Source: Comamonadaceae bacterium
GTDB taxonomy: Bacteria > Pseudomonadota > Gammaproteobacteria > Burkholderiales > Burkholderiaceae_C
Assembly: GCA_027484575.1 (NCBI GenBank)
Contig: JAIXSQ010000015.1
Span: 124,001-188,000 of the forward strand
Length of the DNA stretch: 64,000 nt
Reading direction: 5' to 3'
The notes under the pieces were generated by a model. That model made no database searches. It was given only the letters and a program-made list of their open reading frames with translations, and had not been told where the DNA came from. Within the stretch, counting starts at the first letter, position 1. Each line of letters opens with the position of its first letter. Both the position numbers and the translations under genes were made by a program. Positions 19,695 through 27,639 of the stretch are shown here, in pieces.

Positions 19695-20615
19695 TTACAG
19701 CGGGACGACCGACAGGCCCGGCAGCGACGGCGGGGTGGCGAAGTCGTCGGCATCGAAGGCCTTGTCGCCGTCGGCGTCGGGCACGCCGGTGGCCGTCAGA
19801 GTGCGGAAGTCGAACAATGTTCCGTCGGCCAGGTGCGAGGGCACCACGTGCTGCAGCGCGTTGGCCATGTTGTCGAGCCGGCCCGGGTGCTTCTTCTCCC
19901 ACTCGCGCAGCATCGCGCCCACCTGCTTGCGCTGCAGGTTCTCCTGGCTGCCGCACAGGGTGCACGGGATGATGGGGAACTGCCGGTGCTCGGCCCAGCG
20001 CACCAGGTCGCGCTCGGCCACGAAGGCCAGCGGCCGGATCACGACATGCCGGCCGTCGTCGCTGACCAGCTTGGGCGGCATGCCCTTGAGCTTGCCGCCG
20101 AAGAACATGTTCAGGAAGAAGGTCTGCAGCATGTCGTCGCGGTGGTGGCCCAGCGCGATCTTGGTGCAGCCCAGTTCGTCGGCCACGCGGTACAGGATGC
20201 CCCGGCGCAGCCGCGAGCACAGGCTGCACATCGTCTTGCCCTCGGGGATCTTGTCCTTGACGATCGCGTAGGTGTCCTGCTCCTCGATGTGGAACGGGAT
20301 GCCCAGGTCCTTCAGGTACGCCGGCAGCACCTCTGCCGGGAAGCCCGGCTGCTTCTGGTCGAGGTTGACCGCCACCAGCTCGAAGTCCACCGGCGCGCGG
20401 GCGCGCAGCTTCATCAGGATGTCGAGCAGCCCGTAGCTGTCCTTGCCACCCGACAGGCAGACCATCACGCGGTCGCCCGCCTCGATCATGTTGTAGGTGG
20501 CGATGGCCTGGCCCACGAGCCGGCACAGCCGCTTCTCGAGCTTGTGCGTCTCGCGCTCGATCTTGCCGGGTCGCGCCAGCGGGGTGGGTTCGGAGTCGGT
20601 CCAGACGGCTGCCAT
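19695..20615 (-). CDS. ttcA: tRNA 2-thiocytidine(32) synthetase TtcA
   Basis: 306 aa, usual length. It thiolates C32 of some tRNAs using ATP and a [4Fe-4S] cluster. Seen: PP-loop [10 protein letters not shown]; the two CxxC pairs, [10 protein letters not shown] and [12 protein letters not shown], which bind the cluster; and [14 protein letters not shown]. The ATG has no clear ribosome site; GACAAT (complement of 20626-20631) lies 10 nt upstream, suggesting a very short leader. It is flanked by two DUF4136 lipoprotein genes on the same strand. Confidence 0.97.
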   Translation of the reverse strand: MAAVWTDSEPTPLARPGKIERETHKLEKRLCRLVGQAIATYNMIEAGDRVMVCLSGGKDSYGLLDILMKLRARAPVDFELVAVNLDQKQPGFPAEVLPAYLKDLGIPFHIEEQDTYAIVKDKIPEGKTMCSLCSRLRRGILYRVADELGCTKIALGHHRDDMLQTFFLNMFFGGKLKGMPPKLVSDDGRHVVIRPLAFVAERDLVRWAEHRQFPIIPCTLCGSQENLQRKQVGAMLREWEKKHPGRLDNMANALQHVVPSHLADGTLFDFRTLTATGVPDADGDKAFDADDFATPPSLPGLSVVPL

Positions 20616-20682
20616 GAGGGGGCGGATTGTCTCAGATGGCCCCGCACCGGCCCGCCGCAGGGCCGGGCGCCGCGCGGCGGCC

Positions 20683-21258
20683 TCAGCGCGCCGGCTGGGC
20701 CAGTGGCACGTCGCGGGTGCCGGCGCCACCCACCGGGAAGTCGCGCAGCGCGGCGTCGACCAGGGCCGCGGGCGCGGCATCGCCACTGGCCTGGGCCTGC
20801 CACACCACCCGGCCGCCCTGCAGCTCGCGCAGCTGCACGTCCACCCGCTGGCGCGCGGCGCGCAGGCCGCCCCCACCGATCGGGATGCCCACGCCCACGC
20901 CCACCCCGCTGCCCCAACCGCCGCTGCCGATGCCGATGCCCACCGACGGGCCGCCCCAGCCGTAGCCGGCCGCCGGCGCCGCGTCCTGGGTGGCCGTCAG
21001 CTGCACCGCCAGCCGGCCCGCCGCATCGTCGCGCCGCAGGCCGGCGCGCGCCAGGGCCGCATCGGCCGCCGCCTCGAGCGCCGCCTGGGCCGGCTGGCCG
21101 GCCTGCGAGGGCAGGCGCTCGTAGCGGTAGGTCGTGCCCGCGGCCAGCTGCGGTGCCGGCGTGTAGACCTGCACGGTGGCACTGGGCGGCGTGCTCGCGC
21201 AGCCAGCCAGCAGGCCGGCGGCGGCAAGGACGAGGAGGGTGCGGCGGGTGGCGGGCAT
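20683..21258 (-). CDS. DUF4136-like lipoprotein (paralogue of 18989-19669)
   Basis: 191 aa. Lipobox LLAGC (Cys near residue 20), then [10 protein letters not shown] as in its paralogue, and a Gly/Val/Ile-rich mid-domain insert ([17 protein letters not shown]) in place of the Trp-rich one. The fold is otherwise DUF4136-like. Probably outer-membrane anchored. Function unknown. Upstream, GCCGACAG (21322-21315) and CCTACA (21297-21292) are 17 nt apart on the minus strand and could be a promoter. Confidence 0.8.
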   Translation of the reverse strand: MPATRRTLLVLAAAGLLAGCASTPPSATVQVYTPAPQLAAGTTYRYERLPSQAGQPAQAALEAAADAALARAGLRRDDAAGRLAVQLTATQDAAPAAGYGWGGPSVGIGIGSGGWGSGVGVGVGIPIGGGGLRAARQRVDVQLRELQGGRVVWQAQASGDAAPAALVDAALRDFPVGGAGTRDVPLAQPAR

Positions 21259-21291
21259 GGCGTGATGATCCTCGGGGGCTGCCGGCGCGGC

Positions 21292-21322
21292 TGTAGGCGA
21301 TCCCGCCTGCAGCGCTGTCGGC
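21292..21322 (-). promoter_or_regulatory. candidate promoter of DUF4136-like gene
   Basis: On the minus strand GCCGACAG is followed after 17 nt by CCTACA, 33 nt before the ATG at 21258. The spacing fits -35/-10 boxes, but neither box matches the housekeeping consensus; an alternative sigma factor is possible. Confidence 0.3.
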
Positions 21323-21340
21323 GCCCGCAGTGTCGCTGGC

Positions 21341-22258
21341 TCAGCGGGTGGCGAGCAGGCAGCGCGCCGCCGCGAGGTCCCAGCCGGCCCAGCCGCAGCT
21401 CTTGAACAGCACCGGCCCGGTGCCGGCGCGCGCCGCGTCCGCCCGCACCACGTCGACGAGGGCGGGGCAGGCGGGCACGTCCAGCCCCGCCTGCAGCAGG
21501 TCGCCGGCCTCGTGGTCGGCATCGCGGGTGTCGACCACCACGCGCCCGCGCGCGGCCAGGTCCTGCACGGCGGCGGGGGCCCACTCGACCATGCGGGGCG
21601 TGAACGCACCCACGGCCGCCACGAAGGCGTCGTCGCGCGGGCGGCCGTGCAGCACCACGCCCTGCGCCGGCGTGCAGCTGGCCACGAGCGGGCAGTCGGC
21701 CAAGGCCGCGTCGGCGTCGGCGACCACCCGGGCCCGGGCGCCCAGGGCCCGCGCGTGGTCCGCGAGGGCCTGCGCGCTGGCCGGCGTGCGCGAGGCGACC
21801 TGCACCTCGCGCACGCCCAGCCCCTGCACGAAGGCCTCGACATGCGCGCGGCCCTGCACGCCGGCACCCACCACCAGCAGCGGGCCGTCGGTGCGGGGCG
21901 CCAGCCGGCGCGCGGCCAGCAGCGACACGGCCGCGGTGCGCCGCGCGGTGACGGTCGGGCCGTCGAGCATGGCCAGCCGCCGGCCGTCGCGCGCATCGAA
22001 CACCACGATGTCGCCCTGGATCGCCGGCAGGCCACGCGCGCCGTTGCCCGCCACGAAGGTGATCAGCTTGGTGATCGCCACCTCGCCGTCGGCCGCGGGC
22101 ATCACGAACAGGCTGCCGCCGCCGGCCAGCGGCTGCACCAGGCGCGCCGGCACCGTCACCAGGGGGTCGCGCAGCAGGGCCTCGATGGCGTCCGCCAGCG
22201 GCCCATAGGGCAGGGCGGCGGCGGTGGCGGCGGGGTCGAGCAGGGCGGGAGCGGGCAT
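21341..22258 (-). CDS. ornithine cyclodeaminase / mu-crystallin family protein (possible pyrroline-2-carboxylate reductase)
   Basis: 305 aa. A Rossmann nucleotide site (LLVVGAGVQGRAHVEAF) and the family core FVMPAADGEVAITKLITF are present. Members include ornithine cyclodeaminase, alanine dehydrogenase and delta1-pyrroline-2-carboxylate reductase. Sequence alone does not separate these, but small 305-residue members in this order often act as ketimine reductases. It stands alone on the minus strand between a lipoprotein gene and a small hypothetical gene. Confidence 0.85.
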   Translation of the reverse strand: MPAPALLDPAATAAALPYGPLADAIEALLRDPLVTVPARLVQPLAGGGSLFVMPAADGEVAITKLITFVAGNGARGLPAIQGDIVVFDARDGRRLAMLDGPTVTARRTAAVSLLAARRLAPRTDGPLLVVGAGVQGRAHVEAFVQGLGVREVQVASRTPASAQALADHARALGARARVVADADAALADCPLVASCTPAQGVVLHGRPRDDAFVAAVGAFTPRMVEWAPAAVQDLAARGRVVVDTRDADHEAGDLLQAGLDVPACPALVDVVRADAARAGTGPVLFKSCGWAGWDLAAARCLLATR

Positions 22259-22301
22259 GCGGCGCGGCGGTGGGGGTGGCCGCGCATTCTTGCAGGCCGG
22301 G

Positions 22302-22538
22302 TCAGGGCTCCGCCGAGGACGGTGGCTCCTCGGTCGGCACGGCGCGGCAGGCGGCGGCGAACAGGCGGTCCGCCGTCTCCCGCAGCCGGGCCGCCTCCAG
22401 CGCCAGGGTGCGCCAGGCCGGATCGGCGGCCGCCTGGCCGGCCCGCGCCAGCGCCGACTCCGCCTCGCGCGCCGCCGACTCCGCCTGGCGCCAGGCGTCC
22501 AGGCGCTCCTGCAGGCTGACCACCATGTGCTGCTTCAC
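22302..22538 (-). CDS. small helical hypothetical protein
   Basis: 78 aa, predicted as a coiled coil with long Ala/Glu/Arg helices (residues about 5-65), one Cys near the end of the helix, and an acidic Pro/Ser tail. No family recognised. No signal peptide. Good open frame with the expected third-position GC bias, but a chance ORF cannot be excluded at this length. Confidence 0.5.
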   Translation of the reverse strand: MKQHMVVSLQERLDAWRQAESAAREAESALARAGQAAADPAWRTLALEAARLRETADRLFAAACRAVPTEEPPSSAEP

Positions 22539-22715
22539 GGGCCGGCAGCTTGGCTGGGCCGCGCGGCGGCCGTCGTAGGTCCGTGCCGCGACTTCTCCTT
22601 CCCCGGACCCGTCGCGTCACAGCGGACTGCCGACAGTGCGGTGCGCAGGTCCTGCCCCGGCGTGTGCCCCGCGTCCTACACGGACGGCGCACGGGAATTT
22701 CGACCATGCGGAGCC

Positions 22716-23990
22716 ATGCACAGCCGTCCACCCGACGCGGATCCCTGTGGCCATGCGGCGGCGGGCCTCGTCGACGCACCGGGCGAGGGCGCGATCCCGC
22801 TGGCCGAGGCGCTCGCCCGATCCGGCCGGCTGCCGGTGCTCCATGGCCTGGCCCTGGCGGTGCGCCTGCTCGCGACGCTGGAACACCTGCATGCCACGGG
22901 CGCCGTGCATGGCGCGATCTCGTCCGCCACCGTCCACGTCACGCCTGCCGGCCGCATCGAGTTGCCCTGGCCGGTCGGCGCGCGTGCTGGCTGGCCCTGG
23001 GACGCGCCCGAACGGCTCGCCGGCGAGGTGCCGGGGCCCGGGGCCGACCTGTACGCTGCCGCGCTCGTCGCCTACGAACTGCTCACGGGCACGCTGCCGT
23101 TCGCGGCGCCCGGCGCCGCCGCGGCGTGGCCGGCCCGCGTGGCCCGGCCGGCCTTGCCCGTGGCCGTCGAGGCCGTGTTCCTGCAGGCGCTGGCGGCCGA
23201 TCCGGCGCACCGGCACGCCAGTGCGGGCGCGCTCTCGGCCGCCTTGCAGCGGGCGGTCGGCCTGCCGGCTTGGGAGCGCCGCGCACCGGTGCCCCGCCGG
23301 CCCGTCGCGCCGCGGCCCGCCGCCGCGCCCGCCACGGCCGCTGCGGCCGCTCGCGCGGCGCGGGGACCTGCCGGGCGGCTGCGGCGCCGCCTGGCGCTGG
23401 CCGGCATCGCCGCGGCTGCCGTGGCGGTGCTGGCCCTGGGCAGCGTCGCGTGGCGCCCGACCGGGCAGGCGGACCTGCTGGCCAGCGCGCAGCAGCCACC
23501 GCTGCCAGCTGGACCGGCAGCCCTCGTGCTCATGGAGGCCGCACCCACCCCCACGCCGCTGCCCAAGGCCGGGGCTGCAGCACCGGTCGCAGCGCGGCCG
23601 GAGATGCCGGCGCTGCCGCCTGCGCCCCCGGTCGCGCCAGCCCCTGCCGTGCAAGCACGCGCCGCGCCCACGCCGGGCAAGACGACGGTCGTAGTGCGTG
23701 ACCAAGGGGCGCCTCGGCGCTCACCCGTCCCCGCGCCCACCCCCGTGCCAACCGTGCCAACCGTGCGGAGTGGCCCGCCGGCCGTCGCCGCGACCCGGCC
23801 CCTGCCGGCGCGGGTCGCGGTGGCACCGCAGTGCGGCCAGCCCAGCGCCGTGGCGCGCGACGTCTGCCTGGCCTTCAAGTGCCTGCAGGCGGAATTCGAG
23901 CGGCACCCGGTCTGCCAGCGCTTCCAGGCGCAAGCGGAAGCGCGGGCGCGGCAGGACGGCCTGCGCCAGGCGCAGTGGTCCGGGCAGTGA
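22716..23990 (+). CDS. membrane-anchored truncated Ser/Thr pseudokinase
   Basis: 424 aa from the ATG at 22716. Residues about 25-180 resemble only the C-lobe of a Hanks-type kinase: LEHLHATGAVHG corresponds to the helix before the catalytic loop, WDAPERLAGE to the APE motif, and DLYAAALVAYELLTGTLPF to helix F. The catalytic HRDxxxxN is replaced by HGAISSAT and no DFG is seen. The glycine loop and Lys-bearing N-lobe are absent. A membrane helix (about 228-246), a Pro/Ala-rich stretch and a C-terminal four-Cys segment (Cys373, 384, 389, 400) follow. Probably catalytically dead; may act as a scaffold. Partners unknown. Confidence 0.7.
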   Translation: MHSRPPDADPCGHAAAGLVDAPGEGAIPLAEALARSGRLPVLHGLALAVRLLATLEHLHATGAVHGAISSATVHVTPAGRIELPWPVGARAGWPWDAPERLAGEVPGPGADLYAAALVAYELLTGTLPFAAPGAAAAWPARVARPALPVAVEAVFLQALAADPAHRHASAGALSAALQRAVGLPAWERRAPVPRRPVAPRPAAAPATAAAAARAARGPAGRLRRRLALAGIAAAAVAVLALGSVAWRPTGQADLLASAQQPPLPAGPAALVLMEAAPTPTPLPKAGAAAPVAARPEMPALPPAPPVAPAPAVQARAAPTPGKTTVVVRDQGAPRRSPVPAPTPVPTVPTVRSGPPAVAATRPLPARVAVAPQCGQPSAVARDVCLAFKCLQAEFERHPVCQRFQAQAEARARQDGLRQAQWSGQ

Positions 23991-24009
23991 GGCGGGGGCG
24001 CCGCGCGGG

Positions 24010-24360
24010 TCAGGGCGCGAGGAAGCGTCCAGCGGAGCTGCCGCGCCGCACCGGGCTTTCCCACAAGGGGTCGCGCTGGTCGAAACCGGCGGCCTGCAGC
24101 ATGGCCTCCAGGCGCTTGCACAGCTGCGCGACGTGCCCGCTGCAGATCTTCTGCGTGGGCCCCGGCTTGGCGGCGAGGGTGGTCATGCGCGCCAGCAGTC
24201 CCGCGCACTCGGCGATGTCGTCGAGCCCGGCGGCAGCCGCCGCGAGCGGCGCAGTGGCGGGGGCGGCCTGCGGCTGCGGCGCGGGTGCGACCGGACGGGT
24301 GTTGGCCTGCGCCAGTTGCAGCAGGCCGTCGGAAAAGCCGGTGGAAGTCGAGCCGGACAT
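24010..24360 (-). CDS. hypothetical protein
   Basis: 116 aa. Ala/Pro-rich N-terminal half, then a helical segment with two Cys (ECAGLLARM and KICSGHVAQLCKRLEAML, three Cys in all). No signal peptide or membrane segment. Not recognised. It is divergent from the DsrE-like gene (154 nt between starts) and convergent with the pseudokinase gene (19 nt between stops). Confidence 0.6.
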   Translation of the reverse strand: MSGSTSTGFSDGLLQLAQANTRPVAPAPQPQAAPATAPLAAAAAGLDDIAECAGLLARMTTLAAKPGPTQKICSGHVAQLCKRLEAMLQAAGFDQRDPLWESPVRRGSSAGRFLAP

Positions 24361-24513
24361 GGGCGCTCCAGGGGTGGTCCCCAGGGTTTCGACCCGCGGC
24401 GGGGCGCCTTGAGGCCGCACGCGGGCGGGGCGATGGACGGCGTTGCAGGCCGCCCCGCCGGGCGCAAGCATGCGGTGGCTGCCGTCCGGGCAGTGCCTGT
24501 CCAGGAGACAACG

Positions 24514-24882
24514 ATGAGCCAGGATTCCCGTGAACTCGTGGTGCTGATGACCCGCGGCGCCGACCATGAACTGTCGTCCGTGGGCTTCACCATCGCCTGC
24601 GGTGGCCTCACCTCGGGCCTGCAGGTGACCGCCTTCCTGACCAGCTCGGCGGTCGACCTGGTGCGCCGGCGCGCCGTCGACACGACGCACGTCGCGCCAC
24701 TGGATCCCCTGAAGGCGCTGATCGCCGACTTCATGGCGCGCGGTGGCGCGGTGGTGGCCTGCCCGCCGTGCGTCAAGGCCCGGGGCTACACCCAGGAGGA
24801 CTTCATCGACGGGGTCACGATCGCCGGCGCGAGCGTCGTGCACGAGAAGCTCAAGGCAGGGGCGGCGAGCCTGTCGTTCTGA
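24514..24882 (+). CDS. DsrE-like (DsrE/DsrF superfamily) small protein
   Basis: 122 aa. DsrE fold with GFTIACGGLTSGLQVTAFL and a CPPCVKARGY motif, whose Cys pair lies where peroxiredoxin-like DsrE proteins carry functional thiols. Superfamily members relay sulfane sulfur or act in sulfide stress; no dsr or tus gene lies nearby, so the role is open. Good ribosome site (CCAGGAG, 7 nt upstream of ATG). Confidence 0.8.
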   Translation: MSQDSRELVVLMTRGADHELSSVGFTIACGGLTSGLQVTAFLTSSAVDLVRRRAVDTTHVAPLDPLKALIADFMARGGAVVACPPCVKARGYTQEDFIDGVTIAGASVVHEKLKAGAASLSF

Positions 24883-24906
24883 ACGCGGGCGCCGGCGAGG
24901 CCGCGC

Positions 24907-25956
24907 TCAGCCCGAGGCCGTCACGCGCGGCCCTGGCACCAGCCCGGCCACCAGGCGGTCGCTCACCCGCAGCACGAGGGCGCCCAGGACGATCGACGCG
25001 GCGACCACGGCCGCGCACGCCAGCAGCGCCGCGGGCAGGCCGGCGAGGTCGAGGCGGTGCCACAGGCCACTGGCCAGCAGGATGACCGGGTAGTGGCTGA
25101 CGAACACGCCGTACGACCAGTCGCTCAGGCGCCGGATGGCCCGGCCCGCGAGGCCCGGGCGCGCGGGCCAGACCCGGTGCGCGCATGCCTGCAGCGCGAG
25201 CGCCGTGGCCAGCGCCACCAGCGGGCGCACGCGCGGATCGACCAGCCAGTCGGCCAGCAGCAGGGCCACCACGGCCAGCCACCAGCGCCGGGCCGGCCGC
25301 GACCAGGCCGACCAGGCCGCCAGCGCACCCAGGCCGTAGGCGGGCAGGAAGTAGAGCGCCCAGGCGTCCAGGTCCGGGTCGCGGCCGAACACGAGAATGC
25401 CGGCCGCGGTGGCCAGGGCCAGCACCGCCGGGACCACCGCATCGCGCACCGGGCGGGGCCAGCGGCCCGCCGCGGCCACCAGCAGCACGAACAGCGCGAA
25501 CAGCTGCAGGTCGACCGCCACGTACCAGGCGCCGGCCAGGATCGAGGGGATGCCCAGGATGTCCTGCAGCAACAGCAGGTGGGCCAGCAGGCCCGACAGG
25601 CCGGGCAGGGGCGAGACCCAGGGCGCATGCGCCAGGTCGCGGCCCACCAGCACGGTGGCCGCCAGCACCAGCAGCAGCGCGCAGGCCAGCGGCACCGCCA
25701 GCCGCACGTAGCGCTGCCACACCAGCGCGTGCACCGGATGCCGGCTGCGCCGGTGCAGGGCCTGTGCCGCCAGGAAGCCGCCCATCACCAGGAAGGACTG
25801 CACCGCCAGCCGCCCGTGCTGCGCGATGGCCTCGACCAGCGCCGGCCAGGCCTGCGCGATCCGGTCGGCCATGGGGGCGTAGATGGCCAGGTGGTGCAGC
25901 ACGATCAGCAGCGAGGCCGCCGCCTTGAGCAGGTCGACCAGGGCCGAGCGGCTCAT
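24907..25956 (-). CDS. acyltransferase 3 family membrane protein
   Basis: 349 aa, about ten membrane helices. The N-terminal signature LVDLLKAAASLLIVLHHLAIY with the conserved His pair, and RLAVQSFLVMGGFL, identify the OafA/Acyltransferase_3 family, which O-acetylates or succinylates polysaccharides, lipids or antibiotics at the cytoplasmic membrane. No polysaccharide cluster lies next to it, so the acceptor is unknown. It begins 31 nt downstream of the last pterin gene and could be read through from it. Confidence 0.9.
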   Translation of the reverse strand: MSRSALVDLLKAAASLLIVLHHLAIYAPMADRIAQAWPALVEAIAQHGRLAVQSFLVMGGFLAAQALHRRSRHPVHALVWQRYVRLAVPLACALLLVLAATVLVGRDLAHAPWVSPLPGLSGLLAHLLLLQDILGIPSILAGAWYVAVDLQLFALFVLLVAAAGRWPRPVRDAVVPAVLALATAAGILVFGRDPDLDAWALYFLPAYGLGALAAWSAWSRPARRWWLAVVALLLADWLVDPRVRPLVALATALALQACAHRVWPARPGLAGRAIRRLSDWSYGVFVSHYPVILLASGLWHRLDLAGLPAALLACAAVVAASIVLGALVLRVSDRLVAGLVPGPRVTASG

Positions 25957-25987
25957 GCGCCGGCCCCGGCGGTGGCGGCCCGCGGCG

Positions 25988-26356
25988 TCACCACTGGCCC
26001 GTCTCCACGCGGATCGCCACCTCGCAGTCGTCGAAGATCTCCAGCTTGGCGATCCGCACGCGCACGCCCAGCACGCCGGGCAGCTCCATCAGGCGCAGCG
26101 CGAGCTTGCCGATCAGGCTCTCGAGCAGGTTGACGTGCTCGGCCGTGCACTCGTCGATGATGATCCGGCGCACCTTCCGGTAGTCGAGCACGTGGCGGAT
26201 GTCGTCGTCGTGCGGCTGCAGCGGCTGGGTGCCCAGGTTCAGCTCGGCGTCGACCTGGATCGGCTGCGGCGCGGACTTCTCGTGCTCGAGGATGCCCAGG
26301 TTGGCGTCGAAGCGCAGCCCGGTCAGGGTCAGGGTCTGGGTGCCGGCCTTGGCCAT
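25988..26356 (-). CDS. folB: dihydroneopterin aldolase family protein (second FolB paralogue)
   Basis: 122 aa, normal for FolB (7,8-dihydroneopterin to 6-hydroxymethyl-dihydropterin, folate pathway) or its relative FolX (epimerase). The expected active-site residues seem present: Glu in LEHEKSAPQP, Tyr in VLDYRKVRR, Lys in IAKLEIFDD. It starts 3 nt after the preceding paralogue. Which of the two is the true aldolase cannot be decided by eye; this one is closer to the compact FolB length. Confidence 0.8.
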   Translation of the reverse strand: MAKAGTQTLTLTGLRFDANLGILEHEKSAPQPIQVDAELNLGTQPLQPHDDDIRHVLDYRKVRRIIIDECTAEHVNLLESLIGKLALRLMELPGVLGVRVRIAKLEIFDDCEVAIRVETGQW

Positions 26357-26359
26357 CGC

Positions 26360-26755
26360 TCAGCGCTCCGGGGCCCAGCGGAACACCTCGACGCCCACCG
26401 CCTCGCAGTCGGGGTAGACGTCGGGCTTGCGGGTGCTCACGCGCACCGCGGCCACGCCGGGGTTGGCCAGCAGGGCGCCGACGATGTCGTCGCACAGCGT
26501 CTCCTGCAGCCCGATGGGGCCTGCGCCGATGCGGCGCAGCACCACCTGGCGCACGAAGTCGTAGTCCACCACCTCCTCGATCGTGTCGCGCGAGGGCGTG
26601 GTGGCGGCCAGCGGCACGTAGAGGTCGACGTCGATCAGCAGCCTCTGCGTGCGGCCCTTTTCGAAGTCGTGGATGCCGATCTCGGCCTGCACCTCGAAGC
26701 CGCGCAGGAAGAGGCGGCGGCACTGCAGCTGGAGGAAGTCGAAGGTGCGGGTCAT
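26360..26755 (-). CDS. dihydroneopterin aldolase family protein (first FolB paralogue)
   Basis: 131 aa. FolB/FolX fold: LFLRGFEVQAEIGIHDFEKG with the Glu, VVDYDFVRQVV with the Tyr, and STRKPDVYPDCEAVGVE with the Lys. It diverges from the next gene but keeps the three residues. The start overlaps the SDR stop (ATGA). Together with a FolM-like reductase this suggests tetrahydromonapterin or folate supply; one copy could be the FolX epimerase. Confidence 0.8.
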   Translation of the reverse strand: MTRTFDFLQLQCRRLFLRGFEVQAEIGIHDFEKGRTQRLLIDVDLYVPLAATTPSRDTIEEVVDYDFVRQVVLRRIGAGPIGLQETLCDDIVGALLANPGVAAVRVSTRKPDVYPDCEAVGVEVFRWAPER

Positions 26756-27549
26756 GGGGTCCTGCCTGCGAGGAGTTCGTCGACGACGAACATGATGTCG
26801 CGCGGCGACGGCACCAGGTGCTGGCCGTTGTCCACGCCGAGGTTGGTGCCGGTGATGCACGGATTGGTGGCCAGGAACAGCGCGGCCTGCGCGACCTGCG
26901 CCGGGTCGATCGGCTCGCGCAGCAGGTTGGCCCGCGCCGCCGCATCGAAGTTGTCCTGGGTCTGGGGGCCGCTGAGGTACAGCAGCCCCGGCGCGACGCC
27001 GTTGACCCGCACCCAGGGCGCGAGCGCCTGCGCCTGCTGCAGCACGGCGCGTTCCAGCGCCAGCTTGGACACGGTGTACGAGGCGTAGTCGGGGTTGAGG
27101 TTCCAGACCTTCTGGTCCAGCACGTGGACCACCGACGGGCGCAGCGCCGGCGCGGCGGCGGGCGCCTGGCGCGCCGCCAGCGCGAGCTGGCGCGCCAGCT
27201 CCAGCGGCACCACCAGGTTGGTGGCCAGCTGCGCGAGCAGCTGCTCGGGCGGGTAGTCCAGGCCGGTGTCGGGCAGGAAGGCGGACGCGTTGTTCACCAC
27301 GCAGCGCAAGCCGCCGCTGGCCGCCTGCGCCTGCGCGAACACCTCGCGCGCCTCGGCGGCGCCGGCCAGCGCGCCGCGCACCAGGTGGCAGCGCCGGCCC
27401 AGCGCGGCCACCTCGTCGGCGAGGGCGCGCGCCTCGTCGTGCGAGGCGTGGTAGTGGCAGGCCACGTCCCAGCCCGCCCGCGCGAACGCGAGCGCGACCT
27501 CGCGCCCGAGCCGCTTCGCCCCGCCGGTGACCAACACGCAGCCCGTCAT
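26752..27549 (-). CDS. SDR oxidoreductase, FolM / pteridine-reductase-like
   Basis: 265 aa. NAD(P) motif VLVTGGAKRLGREV carries the TGxxxRxG form typical of pteridine reductases (PTR1, FolM); NNASAF and the catalytic YTVSK (YxxxK) follow, and the C-terminus has GTNLGVDNGQHL. It is first of a three-gene operon with two FolB-type genes, so a dihydropterin/dihydromonapterin substrate is likely. AAAGGA lies 6 nt before the ATG, and TACACT (complement of 27573-27578) is a -10 candidate. Confidence 0.85.
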   Translation of the reverse strand: MTGCVLVTGGAKRLGREVALAFARAGWDVACHYHASHDEARALADEVAALGRRCHLVRGALAGAAEAREVFAQAQAASGGLRCVVNNASAFLPDTGLDYPPEQLLAQLATNLVVPLELARQLALAARQAPAAAPALRPSVVHVLDQKVWNLNPDYASYTVSKLALERAVLQQAQALAPWVRVNGVAPGLLYLSGPQTQDNFDAAARANLLREPIDPAQVAQAALFLATNPCITGTNLGVDNGQHLVPSPRDIMFVVDELLAGRTP

Positions 27550-27572
27550 GGTGTCCTTTCGAGAAGCCGCGC

Positions 27573-27639
27573 AGTGTACTGAGCCGTGGCGCCGGCCACC
27601 GGCGCCGGGGCATCGCCGCGGGCAGCGGACAATCCGCCG
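27573..27639. promoter_or_regulatory. divergent region between pterin operon and MidA-like gene
   Basis: Minus strand: TACACT (27578-27573), with the ATG at 27549. Plus strand: GACAAT (27628-27633) ends 6 nt before the GTG at 27640, again a leaderless-type spacing. Confidence 0.4.
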
